Part shown: one piece after another, positions 1-7,243 of the stretch
Numbering within the stretch: position 1 is the stretch's first letter
Layout of the letters: every line of letters starts with the position of its first letter
Assembly: GCA_038522635.1 (NCBI GenBank)
Contig: JBCBJZ010000100.1
Location: 1-14,101, forward strand
Source of the DNA: JBCBJZ01 sp038522635
GTDB taxonomy: Bacteria; Pseudomonadota; Alphaproteobacteria; Rhizobiales; Hyphomicrobiaceae
Direction: 5' to 3'
DNA: 14,101 nt
Notes under the pieces: generated by a model
What the model saw: the letters and a program-made list of their open reading frames with translations, nothing else
What the model was told of the DNA's origin: nothing
Databases searched by the model: none
Position numbers and translations under genes: made by a program

Positions 1-58
1 TCAGCACCAATTGATTTTCTTCGTTTTTTTGCAAAACCCGAAGACCAGGAGCCGAACA

Positions 59-235
59 ATGTCCGCCCCCACCGCACAAGACCTGAAAGACACCGGGATG
101 CCCAACGCGATCGTCCCGTTCCCCCACGTGCTGCAGCCAAAAGCGGCCCTGCACAAATACAAGTGCCTGTCGCGCCAACTGGCGGAGATCAAGGCGCTTT
201 ACGCCAAGGCCTTCAGCACACCGACGCATCACTGA
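59..235 (+). CDS. Small protein of unknown function (58 aa)
   Basis: I do not recognise this protein. It is 58 residues, starts MSAPTAQDL and ends with two His. The ATG at 59 is preceded by AGGAG at 47-51 with a 7-nt spacer, a good ribosome-binding site, so I prefer it to the TTG at 11 that would add 16 residues with no such signal. The C-terminal half (about residues 27-50) is Lys/Ala/Leu rich and looks helical, with one Cys near residue 34. There is no signal peptide or membrane segment, so it is probably cytoplasmic. It is convergent with cysK and separated from it by a hairpin terminator. The ribosome-binding site and the compact fit before the terminator support a real gene, but a chance reading frame is possible. 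Confidence 0.55.
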   Translation: MSAPTAQDLKDTGMPNAIVPFPHVLQPKAALHKYKCLSRQLAEIKALYAKAFSTPTHH

Positions 236-262
236 CGTTCGATTTGTCCCCCGGCTCAAGCT

Positions 263-298
263 TGTCGGCCGACGCTCGATGTGAGTGGCCGGCCGACA
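263..298. terminator. GC-rich hairpin between convergent genes
   Basis: A perfect 9-bp inverted repeat, TGTCGGCCG (263-271) and CGGCCGACA (290-298), encloses an 18-nt loop. It lies between the stop of the 58-aa gene (235, +) and the stop of cysK (318, -), where a bidirectional terminator is expected. The T-tracts on both sides are weak (GTTTG on the plus strand, AAGCTT on the minus strand), so it is a plausible rather than textbook intrinsic terminator. Confidence 0.45.
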
Positions 299-317
299 GT
301 TTGCCTCAGTGATGACG

Positions 318-1307
318 TTACGCGTCTGCTGGGAAAAGATCGGACGAGAAATAGCGCTCCGCTGCCGAACAGGCGAAGGTAACGATCATCTTGCCCGCCA
401 TGTCCTGACGCGCGGCCAGCTGCATCGCCGCTGCGACGTTGGCCCCGGTCGAAATGCCGCCTGGAATGCCTTCAACCTTGGCAACGCGCTGAGACACCGC
501 AAAAGCCGTCTCGTTTTCGACCTGGATCACTTCATCGATCAGGCCGGTGTCCAACACATCGGGTTTGAAGCCGGCACCGATACCCTGGATTTTATGCGGT
601 CCCGGATCGCCGCCCGACAGCACCGGAGACGCGGTCGGCTCAACCGCAATCACCTTCACGCCCGGCTTGCGCTCCTTGAGGAACCGTCCGCAGCCGGTGA
701 TCGTACCGCCCGTGCCGACGCCTGAGACGAGCACATCGATGCCGCCATCGGTGTCGCGCCAGATCTCTTCGGCCGTCGTCATTTCGTGGACGAGCGGGTT
801 GGCCATGTTGGCGAACTGGCTTGGCTGAACAGCGTTATCATCAGCGCCGAGCAACTCATCGGCCCGCGCGATCGCGCCCTTCATGCCTTTGGCCGCTGGG
901 GTCAATTCGAGTTTCGCGCCCAGGTGCTGCAACAGTTTGCGCCGCTCCAACGACATCGATTCAGGCATCGTCAGCGTGAGGTCGTACCCACGCTCCGCCG
1001 CCACGAACGCCAGCGCCACGCCGGTGTTGCCCGACGTTGGTTCGATCAGCTTGGTGCCGGGCTTGATCTTTCCAGCCGCCTCCAGCGCGTCGATCATGGC
1101 AACGCCGATGCGATCCTTGACGCTGGAAATCGGATTGAAGAATTCGAGTTTGAGCAGAACGTCGCCTTTGACGCCGTCAGCCGCAGCGAGCTTGCCCAGA
1201 CGCACCAGCGGCGTGTTGCCGATGGTCTGTGTGATGCTGTCGTAGACGCGGCCGTGGCCCCAGGTTGTTGTTCCGGCGATGGTTTTGAGATCGGCCTTGC
1301 TGACCAT
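318..1307 (-). CDS. cysK: Cysteine synthase (O-acetylserine sulfhydrylase)
   Basis: A PLP enzyme that joins O-acetyl-L-serine and sulfide to give L-cysteine and acetate, the last step of cytoplasmic cysteine synthesis. The 329 residues match the family length of about 310-330. Visible motifs are TIGNTPLVRL (28-37), the PLP lysine in SSVKDR (K64), the substrate loop TSGNTG (91-96), the phosphate-binding GVGTGGT (196-202), KIQGIGAGF (239-247) and a GISTGAN segment (284-290). The C-terminal ERYFSSDLF resembles the usual GERYLSTxLF end. ATG at 1307 is preceded by GAGGA at 1316-1320 (minus strand) with 8 nt spacing. The gene stands alone, 260 bp downstream of dut, and its leader has an operator-like palindrome and a hairpin, so it probably has its own regulated promoter. 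CysK versus CysM cannot be fully settled by eye, but these motifs favour CysK. Confidence 0.95.
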   Translation of the reverse strand: MVSKADLKTIAGTTTWGHGRVYDSITQTIGNTPLVRLGKLAAADGVKGDVLLKLEFFNPISSVKDRIGVAMIDALEAAGKIKPGTKLIEPTSGNTGVALAFVAAERGYDLTLTMPESMSLERRKLLQHLGAKLELTPAAKGMKGAIARADELLGADDNAVQPSQFANMANPLVHEMTTAEEIWRDTDGGIDVLVSGVGTGGTITGCGRFLKERKPGVKVIAVEPTASPVLSGGDPGPHKIQGIGAGFKPDVLDTGLIDEVIQVENETAFAVSQRVAKVEGIPGGISTGANVAAAMQLAARQDMAGKMIVTFACSAAERYFSSDLFPADA

Positions 1308-1445
1308 GGAAGGGTTCCTCGTGAATGGACGGGGGAGGGAGAGGGGAGAGCGGCGAGCGTGAGAACGAGCGCTGGACGCGCGCAGACGCCGCTCCCTTCA
1401 GGTGCGATGTAGCAAGGGCAGGATTGTTCGCAAAGGTTCCAGCAA

Positions 1446-1479
1446 GCGCAAGGCGCCGCAAAAACTTTCTGCCTTGCGC
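1446..1479 (-). other. Hairpin in the cysK leader
   Basis: A perfect 9-bp inverted repeat, GCGCAAGGC (1446-1454) and GCCTTGCGC (1471-1479), has a 16-nt loop. It lies 139 nt or more upstream of the cysK ATG and immediately on the cysK side of the palindrome at 1484-1504. On the cysK strand no T-tract follows the stem, so it is not a simple terminator. It may be a structured part of the cysK 5' leader or a second protein-binding site. Its function is unknown. Confidence 0.4.
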
Positions 1480-1483
1480 CTTG

Positions 1484-1504
1484 TGTTGGAAATAAATTCC
1501 AACA
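1484..1504. promoter_or_regulatory. Operator-like palindrome upstream of cysK
   Basis: A perfect 8-bp dyad, TGTTGGAA and TTCCAACA, with a 5-nt AT spacer (ATAAA) stands out from the GC-rich surroundings. It is the only such element in the dut-cysK gap, 177 nt upstream of the cysK start. The size and AT-rich centre suit a dimeric repressor or activator. An Rrf2-type regulator of cysteine or iron-sulfur metabolism is one candidate, but that is inference and no regulator gene is in the window. The promoter hexamers themselves could not be assigned. Confidence 0.5.
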
Positions 1505-1567
1505 ATGCCAAGCCCCGCAGAGCCATCCTTGCGTAAGCTTCACCGAAGCGAGGCGGCTTGTGCTTTT

Positions 1568-2110
1568 TTACTGTTGGCCCGTCGACCCAAAGCCGCCTTC
1601 ACCGCGCGGTGTTGCGCCAAGTGGCCCCTCGCTGGCTTCAAAGCTCACATACGTGACCGGTTGCACCACCAGTTGCGCGATCCGCGCGCCGCGCTCGATG
1701 GTGAAGGGGGCGTCCCCCAGGTTTATCAGCAGCACCTGCAGTTCCCCGCGGAAATCAGCATCGATCGTGCCCGGCGCGTTCAGCACCGTGATCCCGTGGC
1801 GCAGCGCGAGGCCGGAGCGCGGGCGCACCTGGGCTTCGTGACCTTGCGGCAGCGCCATGACGAGCCCGGTGGGCACGAGGACGCGGGCACCCGGTGCAAG
1901 CTTCAGCGGTTGGTCTTCTGGCAGGGCAGCCCGCAAGTCCGCCCCCGCCGCACTCAGGCTCTCGTAGCGAGGCAGATCGAGCCCGATGGCGTGGGGCAAG
2001 CGCATGATCTGCACGACGAAGCGCGTTGAGCTTTCCGCACGCTTTGCGCCTGACGCACGCTCGACGCCGGTCATCCTATCGGCGCTGTCCGGGGCGGCTT
2101 CATCGCTCAT
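1568..2110 (-). CDS. dut: Deoxyuridine 5'-triphosphate nucleotidohydrolase (dUTPase)
   Basis: Hydrolyses dUTP to dUMP and pyrophosphate, keeping uracil out of DNA and supplying dUMP for thymidylate synthesis. It is a trimeric-type dUTPase with all five family motifs: AAGADLR (54-60), RPRSGLALRHG (96-106), the uracil-binding/catalytic segment NAPGTIDADFRGE (111-123, likely catalytic D117), GARIAQLVV (141-149) and the P-loop-like RGEGGFGSTG (169-178). Motif 3 has Phe (F120) where many members have Tyr. At 180 aa it is about 30 residues longer than typical because of a polar N-terminal extension. The ATG overlaps the coaBC stop (ATGA, 2107-2110), which argues for translational coupling and for this long start; M36 is an alternative that would give a standard-length enzyme. 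It is the last gene of the ubiE-ubiB-M24-coaBC-dut operon. Confidence 0.95.
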   Translation of the reverse strand: MSDEAAPDSADRMTGVERASGAKRAESSTRFVVQIMRLPHAIGLDLPRYESLSAAGADLRAALPEDQPLKLAPGARVLVPTGLVMALPQGHEAQVRPRSGLALRHGITVLNAPGTIDADFRGELQVLLINLGDAPFTIERGARIAQLVVQPVTYVSFEASEGPLGATPRGEGGFGSTGQQ

Positions 2111-3429
2111 GGCTTGGCCTTTTGCAGGGCCCGCGCGATCGCTTCGACGATGAGGCCGGCGACCTGCGTCTTGGGCGCTTGCGGCCAGGTATCGACGCCA
2201 TCGGCGGTGATGAGATGCACGCGGTTATCATCGCCGCCCATCACGCCGCGGCCAGCCGCATCGCGCGAGACATCGTTCGCGATGATCCAGTCACAGCCCT
2301 TGCGCGCCAGCTTGCCTTGTGCGTTCGCCACAACGTCGTTGGTCTCCGCGGCGAACCCGATCACCAGGCCCGGTCGGTGCGTGCGGTGCTGCGCGATCGT
2401 GGCGAGAATGTCGGGATTTTCTGCGAAGGTCAGCGAAGGGCCGACCGCGATCGCCGGACGATCCGGGTTCGTCCCCTTCTTCAATTTCTGGGTGGCCGCG
2501 TTCGACACGTGCCAATCGGCAACGGCGGCAGCGCACACCGCGACGTCCGCTGGCAAGGCGCGCTCCACCGCGGCCAACATGTCGCGTGCGGTCTCCACAT
2601 CAACAACCTCGACACCCTGAGGCGGGGGCAACGCGGTGGGACCGCTGACCAGCGTGACCCTGGCGCCCGCATCGCGGGCCGCGCGCGCGATCGCATAGCC
2701 CTGCTTGCCGGACGAGCGGTTGGCGATGTAGCGGACCGGGTCAATCGGCTCATGGGTCGGACCGGCCGTGATCAAGACGTGCCGGTTTGCCAGTGCGCTC
2801 GTGTCAGGGGCATCAGGTTTCGGCCCAGCCACTGACGAGGAACCGGCAGCCTTGGCGAAATGCTGTGCGATCGCGTCGACCAGCGCCATCGGCTCGCTCA
2901 TGCGGCCAACGCCCGTTTCATCCCGCTCCGCCATCTCGCCAGCCTCAGGCCCGACGACACCCAGACCATCACGCTTCAGTTGCGCGATGTTGCGCTGTGT
3001 TGCCGGATGCGCCCACATGCGCGGGTTCATCGCCGGCGCGACAAGCACCGGCTTATCCGTCGCCAGCAGCACCGTGGTCGCCAGATCATCGCCATGGCCG
3101 CCCGCCATCCGCGCAAGCAAATCGGCCGTCGCGGGCGCCACCACGAGCACATCGGCCTCACGGGACAGGCGGATGTGCCCGATCTCGTGCTCGTCGTTCA
3201 GATCGAACAGATGCTGGAACACGCGCTCGTTGCTGATCGCGCCAACGCTTAACGGGGTGACGAACGCTTCGGCCGCCTTGGTCATCACGCAGCGCACCTG
3301 GCATCCGCGCTCACGCAAACGGCGGATGAGGTCGAGGCATTTATAAGCCGCGATGCCGCCGCCGATGATCAGCAGCACGCGCTTACCATCGAGTGCGTTA
3401 TGGTCGGCAGCTTGGTCTGTCACGCTCAA
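2107..3429 (-). CDS. coaBC: Bifunctional phosphopantothenoylcysteine decarboxylase / phosphopantothenate-cysteine ligase
   Basis: Fusion enzyme of coenzyme A synthesis: the CoaB part joins cysteine to 4'-phosphopantothenate and the FMN-dependent CoaC part decarboxylates the product to 4'-phosphopantetheine. CoaC occupies about residues 15-195: RVLLIIGGGIAAYK (17-30), likely catalytic H85, and APAMNPRMW (131-139). CoaB occupies about 215-440: ITAGPTHEPID (220-230), NRSSGKQG (237-244), AAVADW (301-306), KLKK (315-318), GFAAET (358-363) and KGCDWIIAND (377-386). A variable linker (about 196-215) joins them. The clamp usually read as GxxACGxxGxGRM is GEMAERDETGVGRM (164-177), with no Cys. The TTG start is chosen because GAGGTG (3438-3443) sits 8 nt upstream; a GTG two codons later is too far from it. 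It lies 12 nt after the M24 gene and overlaps dut by 4 nt. Confidence 0.94.
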   Translation of the reverse strand: MSVTDQAADHNALDGKRVLLIIGGGIAAYKCLDLIRRLRERGCQVRCVMTKAAEAFVTPLSVGAISNERVFQHLFDLNDEHEIGHIRLSREADVLVVAPATADLLARMAGGHGDDLATTVLLATDKPVLVAPAMNPRMWAHPATQRNIAQLKRDGLGVVGPEAGEMAERDETGVGRMSEPMALVDAIAQHFAKAAGSSSVAGPKPDAPDTSALANRHVLITAGPTHEPIDPVRYIANRSSGKQGYAIARAARDAGARVTLVSGPTALPPPQGVEVVDVETARDMLAAVERALPADVAVCAAAVADWHVSNAATQKLKKGTNPDRPAIAVGPSLTFAENPDILATIAQHRTHRPGLVIGFAAETNDVVANAQGKLARKGCDWIIANDVSRDAAGRGVMGGDDNRVHLITADGVDTWPQAPKTQVAGLIVEAIARALQKAKP

Positions 3430-3437
3430 ATCCAGGT

Positions 3438-3443
3438 CACCTC
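3438..3443 (-). promoter_or_regulatory. Ribosome-binding site setting the coaBC TTG start
   Basis: GAGGTG on the minus strand lies 8 nt before the TTG at 3429-3427 and shares bases with the TGA stop of the upstream M24 gene (3442-3444). This placement favours the rare TTG start and suggests termination-linked reinitiation between the two genes. Confidence 0.6.
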
Positions 3444-4638
3444 AAGCAACGGTGGTGAGGTCGAGGGAGGCCTGCGACAGCGGCTGCGCGCCCCCAGGGG
3501 CGACGAGCGATGTGCGCCCAAGGCTGGCCGCCAAGCCGGCTTCGCTGTCGAACAGGATCATGTGCATGAAAAACACCATGCCCGGCTGCAGCTCCACCGG
3601 GTTATCGGCATAGAGCATCGGCCAATCCATCCAATTGGGCGCAAACGTTGTGCCGAGAGAATAGCCACACGCGTTCAGCCGGTGGGCGCCGAAGCCCGCG
3701 TCATCGAACACGCTGGCATGCGCGGCGAACACGTCGCCAGCGGTACGGCCTGGCGTTAGCGCATCCTCACAAGCGGTGAGGGCCGCCTGCGCTGCCTCCC
3801 ACATGGCGCGCTGGCGCGGCGGCACTTCGCCCAGGCAGATCGTGCGCATCATGCAGGCGTGGTAATGGCGATAGGTGCCCGCGAACTCGAGCGTCAACTG
3901 ATCCTGCGCATCGAGATAGCGGCGCCCTGAGTAGTAGCGGCACATGAGCGCGCCGGGACCTGACCCGATGATGAACTCGTTGGCCGGGTCATCGCCGCCG
4001 CCGCGAAAGATCGCCCCGTGCATGGCCGCCAGAATGTCGCCTTCGAAGGCTCCTGGCCGGGCTTCCTTTTGCGCGGCCACCCAGGCGTCATCACACAACG
4101 CCGCCGCTTTGCGCACGTAGTCCAATTCCGCTTCACTCTTCACCAGGCGCTGGCGGGTCACCCGTTCGCTCGCATCCTCAAAGGTTGCAAAGCCCTCCAG
4201 CGCCTCGCGCAAGCGTTGCCCCATGCGCGCATCAAGACCGTAAGCGGCGAACTCGATGCCAAGACGACATCCCTGCAGACCCATGTCGCTCAGGATGGCC
4301 TTGAGGTCGCGCATGGGGTCAGCGTCGGCGCCATCAACCCAGACGCGCACGTCTTCGATCACGGAGGTGAAGTGAGCCTGACGACGGTCGGGCGCGCGCG
4401 TGAGGAGCACCATGCGACCATCGCGGTGGAGGACGAGCGCCTGGACGTAAACGTAGCCGAACGTATCGAACCCGGTGAGGTAATATAGGCTCTCCTGGCG
4501 AAACAGGATCAGCGCATCGAGGTTGGCGTCATCCATCCCTTCACGCGCGCTGGCGAGACGGGCTGCGTATTCATCAGGCGTGAAGGCGAGGTGCTTGGGC
4601 GACGTCATGAGGTGGGGGCCGATCATCAAGAGGGGCAC
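3442..4638 (-). CDS. M24-family ('pita-bread') hydrolase lacking the metal ligands; creatinase/ectoine-hydrolase-like
   Basis: The 398 residues form an N-terminal creatinase-type domain (about 20-165, with FTPDEYAARLA and LYYLTGFDTFGY) and a C-terminal M24 domain (about 170-385). By eye alignment to Xaa-Pro aminopeptidases, the five metal ligands Asp, Asp, His, Glu, Glu correspond here to E251, C262, Y326, H359 and S377. All are changed, although the frame (YRHYHACMMRT, GYSLG, LQPGMVF) is kept. Known metal-free members of this fold, creatinase and ectoine hydrolase, cleave C-N bonds in small molecules, so a dipeptidase call would be unsafe. The substrate is unknown and cytoplasmic location is likely. 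The start is uncertain: GTG at 4638 has no clear ribosome-binding site and ATG codons at residues 5 and 11 are alternatives. It sits 27 nt after ubiB and 12 nt before coaBC, inside the housekeeping operon. Confidence 0.8.
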   Translation of the reverse strand: MPLLMIGPHLMTSPKHLAFTPDEYAARLASAREGMDDANLDALILFRQESLYYLTGFDTFGYVYVQALVLHRDGRMVLLTRAPDRRQAHFTSVIEDVRVWVDGADADPMRDLKAILSDMGLQGCRLGIEFAAYGLDARMGQRLREALEGFATFEDASERVTRQRLVKSEAELDYVRKAAALCDDAWVAAQKEARPGAFEGDILAAMHGAIFRGGGDDPANEFIIGSGPGALMCRYYSGRRYLDAQDQLTLEFAGTYRHYHACMMRTICLGEVPPRQRAMWEAAQAALTACEDALTPGRTAGDVFAAHASVFDDAGFGAHRLNACGYSLGTTFAPNWMDWPMLYADNPVELQPGMVFFMHMILFDSEAGLAASLGRTSLVAPGGAQPLSQASLDLTTVA

Positions 4639-4665
4639 GCGCTCATCGAACGCGGCAAAGCGGGC

Positions 4666-6267
4666 TCACATCTCAAGATATTGCATCACGGCAAGCGCGG
4701 CCAGCGCCAGCGCCCCGATCCACAGCGCCACCCGGCCTGCGACATCAGCCCGGTTCGGGGCCCGCACCTGTGCCACGCTCTTCTCATCGAGCTTCACGCC
4801 GCCATCTGCAAGGCGCTGCAAGGCTTCGCCCGCGCGTTCAGCACGCTGCGCCAGGCGCGGCAAATGCGTGATCAACTTGCCAACTTCGCCCGCCCCCTCG
4901 CGGGCGTCCTTCAAGGCAGCGGCAGCACCCATGTTCTCTTCAAGCCAGGTCCTGGCGATGGGCTCTGCGGCGGTCCACAGGTTCAGTTCAGGATCCAGCC
5001 CGCGCGCCACCCCCTCAACGATCACCATGCTCTTTTGCAGCAAGATGAGTTCGGGCCGCGTCTCCATGTCGAAGATTTCGGTGTAGGCGAACAACTGGCC
5101 AAGCAACTCCGCCATCGAGATCTCATCGGCGGTACGCCCGTGGATCGGTTCGCCGATCGCGCGCATGGCCTGGGCGAAAACCGCAACCGACTGGTGAGAG
5201 GGCACGTAGCCCGCATCGAAATGGACGCGTGCGGCGCGTGCGTAATCACGCGTGATGAGGCCGAACAGAATTTCAGCCAGGAAGCGCTGCTCGATGGCCG
5301 TCAAACGGCCCATGATGCCGAAGTCAACGGCCACCACGGTGCCGTCGGGTTCCACGAGCAGATTGCCCTGGTGCATGTCGGCGTGGAAAAAGCCATCGCG
5401 CATGGCGTGACGCAAAAACGATTGCAGCACGGTCATGCCGAGCGCACGGGTGTCGTGACCAGCCTCACGCAACGCGGCCGTGTTCCCGATCGGGATCCCT
5501 TCGATCCACTCCAACGTCAGCACACGCTTGGCGGTGCGATGCCAGTCCACCTGCGGTACGCGGAACCCGGTGTCCTGCGCGATGTTGTCAGCCATCTCGG
5601 AGATGGCGGCCGCCTCAAGGCGCAGGTCCATCTCCAGTTCCGTGGTCTCGCGCAGGTTGTCCACCACGGCAAGCGGACGAAGGCGGCGCGATGGCTTATG
5701 GAAGCGCTCGATCTGGCGTGCGGCGAAAAAGAAGCTGTCGAGGTCCTGGCGGAAGCGCTTCTCGATTCCAGGCCGGAGGATCTTGACGGCAACGTCGCGC
5801 GCTGCCCCCCTGTTGCCCGCTTCAAGCGTGGTCGCACGGTGCACCTGCGCGATCGACGCGGCCGCGATCGCGGGCCCGAATGCCGAAAAGTACGCTTCCA
5901 GGGTACCGCCCAGCGCAGCTTCGATGCTGGCCCGCGCGCGCGCCTGCGCAAACGGCTTCATCTTATCCTGCAGCACGCTCAGATCGGCGGCGAGATCGGG
6001 TCCGATAACATCGGCGCGCGTTGCCATGAATTGCCCAAGCTTGATGTAGCTGGGGCCGAGCTTCCCCAACGCATCGGCGACGCGGGCGCGACGGGAGCGC
6101 TTGGAGCGGAAGAGCCCGCTGACGACCCGCACCGGCGCGGTCAGCGCACTTGCCAGTTTGAGTGCAAACGGTGTGGGAATTTTTTCCGGCACGAAACGCA
6201 CGCCGTACTGCGCCATTACAAAGCCCGCACGCGCCAGCCGCGCCAGATTGGAGAGCGCGTTCGCCAT
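4666..6267 (-). CDS. ubiB: Ubiquinone biosynthesis protein UbiB (ABC1/ADCK atypical kinase family)
   Basis: Membrane-associated atypical kinase-like ATPase needed for normal ubiquinone production, thought to aid the hydroxylation stage or coenzyme Q handling. The 533 residues match the family (E. coli 546). Signatures in order: KLGQ (76-79, the KxGQ motif), the Ala-rich nucleotide loop AAASIAQVH (135-143) that replaces a normal P-loop, the conserved lysine in VAVK (K162), ELEMDLRLEA (210-219), the catalytic-loop-like HADMHQGN (295-302, D297 and N302) and VDFG (314-317, D315). One hydrophobic C-terminal segment (about 512-528) is the likely membrane anchor; E. coli UbiB has two. ATG at 6267 lies 4 nt after the ubiE stop, so the two are co-transcribed and probably translationally coupled. 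Confidence 0.95.
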   Translation of the reverse strand: MANALSNLARLARAGFVMAQYGVRFVPEKIPTPFALKLASALTAPVRVVSGLFRSKRSRRARVADALGKLGPSYIKLGQFMATRADVIGPDLAADLSVLQDKMKPFAQARARASIEAALGGTLEAYFSAFGPAIAAASIAQVHRATTLEAGNRGAARDVAVKILRPGIEKRFRQDLDSFFFAARQIERFHKPSRRLRPLAVVDNLRETTELEMDLRLEAAAISEMADNIAQDTGFRVPQVDWHRTAKRVLTLEWIEGIPIGNTAALREAGHDTRALGMTVLQSFLRHAMRDGFFHADMHQGNLLVEPDGTVVAVDFGIMGRLTAIEQRFLAEILFGLITRDYARAARVHFDAGYVPSHQSVAVFAQAMRAIGEPIHGRTADEISMAELLGQLFAYTEIFDMETRPELILLQKSMVIVEGVARGLDPELNLWTAAEPIARTWLEENMGAAAALKDAREGAGEVGKLITHLPRLAQRAERAGEALQRLADGGVKLDEKSVAQVRAPNRADVAGRVALWIGALALAALAVMQYLEM

Positions 6268-6271
6268 GGCC

Positions 6272-7096
6272 CTAAAGCCGCCATCCCGCGTGCAGGGCCG
6301 CGATTCCGCCCGTCAGGTTGCGGTAGCTGACCCGAGCAAAACCGGCACCCCGGATGAGGTCGGCGAAGGCGTCCTGGTTGGGGAACTGGCGGATGCTTTC
6401 CACCAGATAGCGGTAGGAGGCAGCATCGCCCGCGATCTGGCCCCCGAGCTGCGGGATCACCTCGAACGAATGCAGGTCGTAGAGGCGATCGAGCAGGGGA
6501 ACATCGACTTTCGAGAATTCGAGGCACACGAACCGCCCGCCGGGCTTTAAGACCCTGAAGGCTTCGCTAAGCGCCACGTCGATCCGGGTGACGTTACGGA
6601 TGCCGAAGGCGATGGTGTAGGCGTCGAAGGAGCGGTCGGGAAAAGCGAGCGCTTGCGCATCGCCGACCGTGACGTCGATCTGCTCCGACAGGCCGGCTGC
6701 CGCGATGCGTTCGCGGCCAACGCTCACCATTTCAGGTGAGATGTCACAGACGGTCGCGTGCGTCGCAAAGCCGGCCGCCCCGATCAGCCGCATAGCGATA
6801 TCGCCGGTGCCACCTGCCACGTCCAGGATCGAAAAGGGGCGCGGGTTGCGCGGCGACGGTGGGGCGACCATCGTCACCATCGCATCTTTCCACGCGCGGT
6901 GGAGGCCGCCGGACATCAGGTCGTTCATCAGGTCGTAGCGTGAGGCGACGCTGGCGAACACCTCGTTGACGCGCGCTTGGCGCTCGACCGGGTCGACGGC
7001 GCTGTAGCCGAAGGTCGCTTGGGTCCCAGCGCTGATGCCGACGGCGTGTTCGGGCGAAGAACCGGCGGTCGGTTGATCGGGTTTGGCGTCGGCCAC
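6272..7096 (-). CDS. ubiE: Ubiquinone/menaquinone C-methyltransferase UbiE
   Basis: SAM-dependent C-methyltransferase that adds the ring methyl group to 2-polyprenyl-6-methoxy-1,4-benzoquinol in ubiquinone synthesis, and to demethylmenaquinol in species with menaquinone. Family signatures in the 274 residues: YDLMNDLMSGGLHRAWK (54-70), SAM motif I LDVAGGTGDIA (91-101), the acidic residue in VCDIS (D118), FGIRNVT (164-170), FRVLKPGGR (180-188), YRYLVESIRQFP (228-239) and the C-terminal LTGGIAALHAGW (261-272). The frame stays open far upstream across mutM on the opposite strand. The GTG at 7096 is chosen because GAGGA (7103-7107) sits 6 nt before it and the length then fits the family (about 250) plus a short polar N-terminus. 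It is first in the operon and divergent from mutM. Confidence 0.94.
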   Translation of the reverse strand: MADAKPDQPTAGSSPEHAVGISAGTQATFGYSAVDPVERQARVNEVFASVASRYDLMNDLMSGGLHRAWKDAMVTMVAPPSPRNPRPFSILDVAGGTGDIAMRLIGAAGFATHATVCDISPEMVSVGRERIAAAGLSEQIDVTVGDAQALAFPDRSFDAYTIAFGIRNVTRIDVALSEAFRVLKPGGRFVCLEFSKVDVPLLDRLYDLHSFEVIPQLGGQIAGDAASYRYLVESIRQFPNQDAFADLIRGAGFARVSYRNLTGGIAALHAGWRL

Positions 7097-7102
7097 GGTT
7101 GA

Positions 7103-7107
7103 TCCTC
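7103..7107 (-). promoter_or_regulatory. Ribosome-binding site fixing the ubiE start
   Basis: GAGGA on the minus strand lies 6 nt upstream of the GTG at 7096-7094. It decides the start of ubiE against much longer versions that would run antisense through mutM. The 147-bp gap between ubiE and mutM (7097-7243) must hold both divergent promoters, but I could not assign hexamers with confidence. Confidence 0.65.
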
Positions 7108-7243
7108 TTTTCAGCGATGTTGGCCCCGAGATCATCGAGCCCGCATTCCTCATAGCCAACTGCGGCCATCCGTGCCATGTGGCGTGCCGCCCTGTCGTTA
7201 AGGGCCGTGAAAACACACACGCGATGGGCGTGAGCGGAGTTTT

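Noticed and set aside
1537..1549. Hairpin GCTTC-ACC-GAAGC after dut as a terminator
   Set aside because: Only 5 bp and no T-tract on the dut strand.
4591..6330. 579-aa plus-strand reading frame across ubiB
   Set aside because: Antisense shadow of a clear ubiB gene; composition (many Arg, His, Gln) is typical of complement frames in GC-rich DNA.
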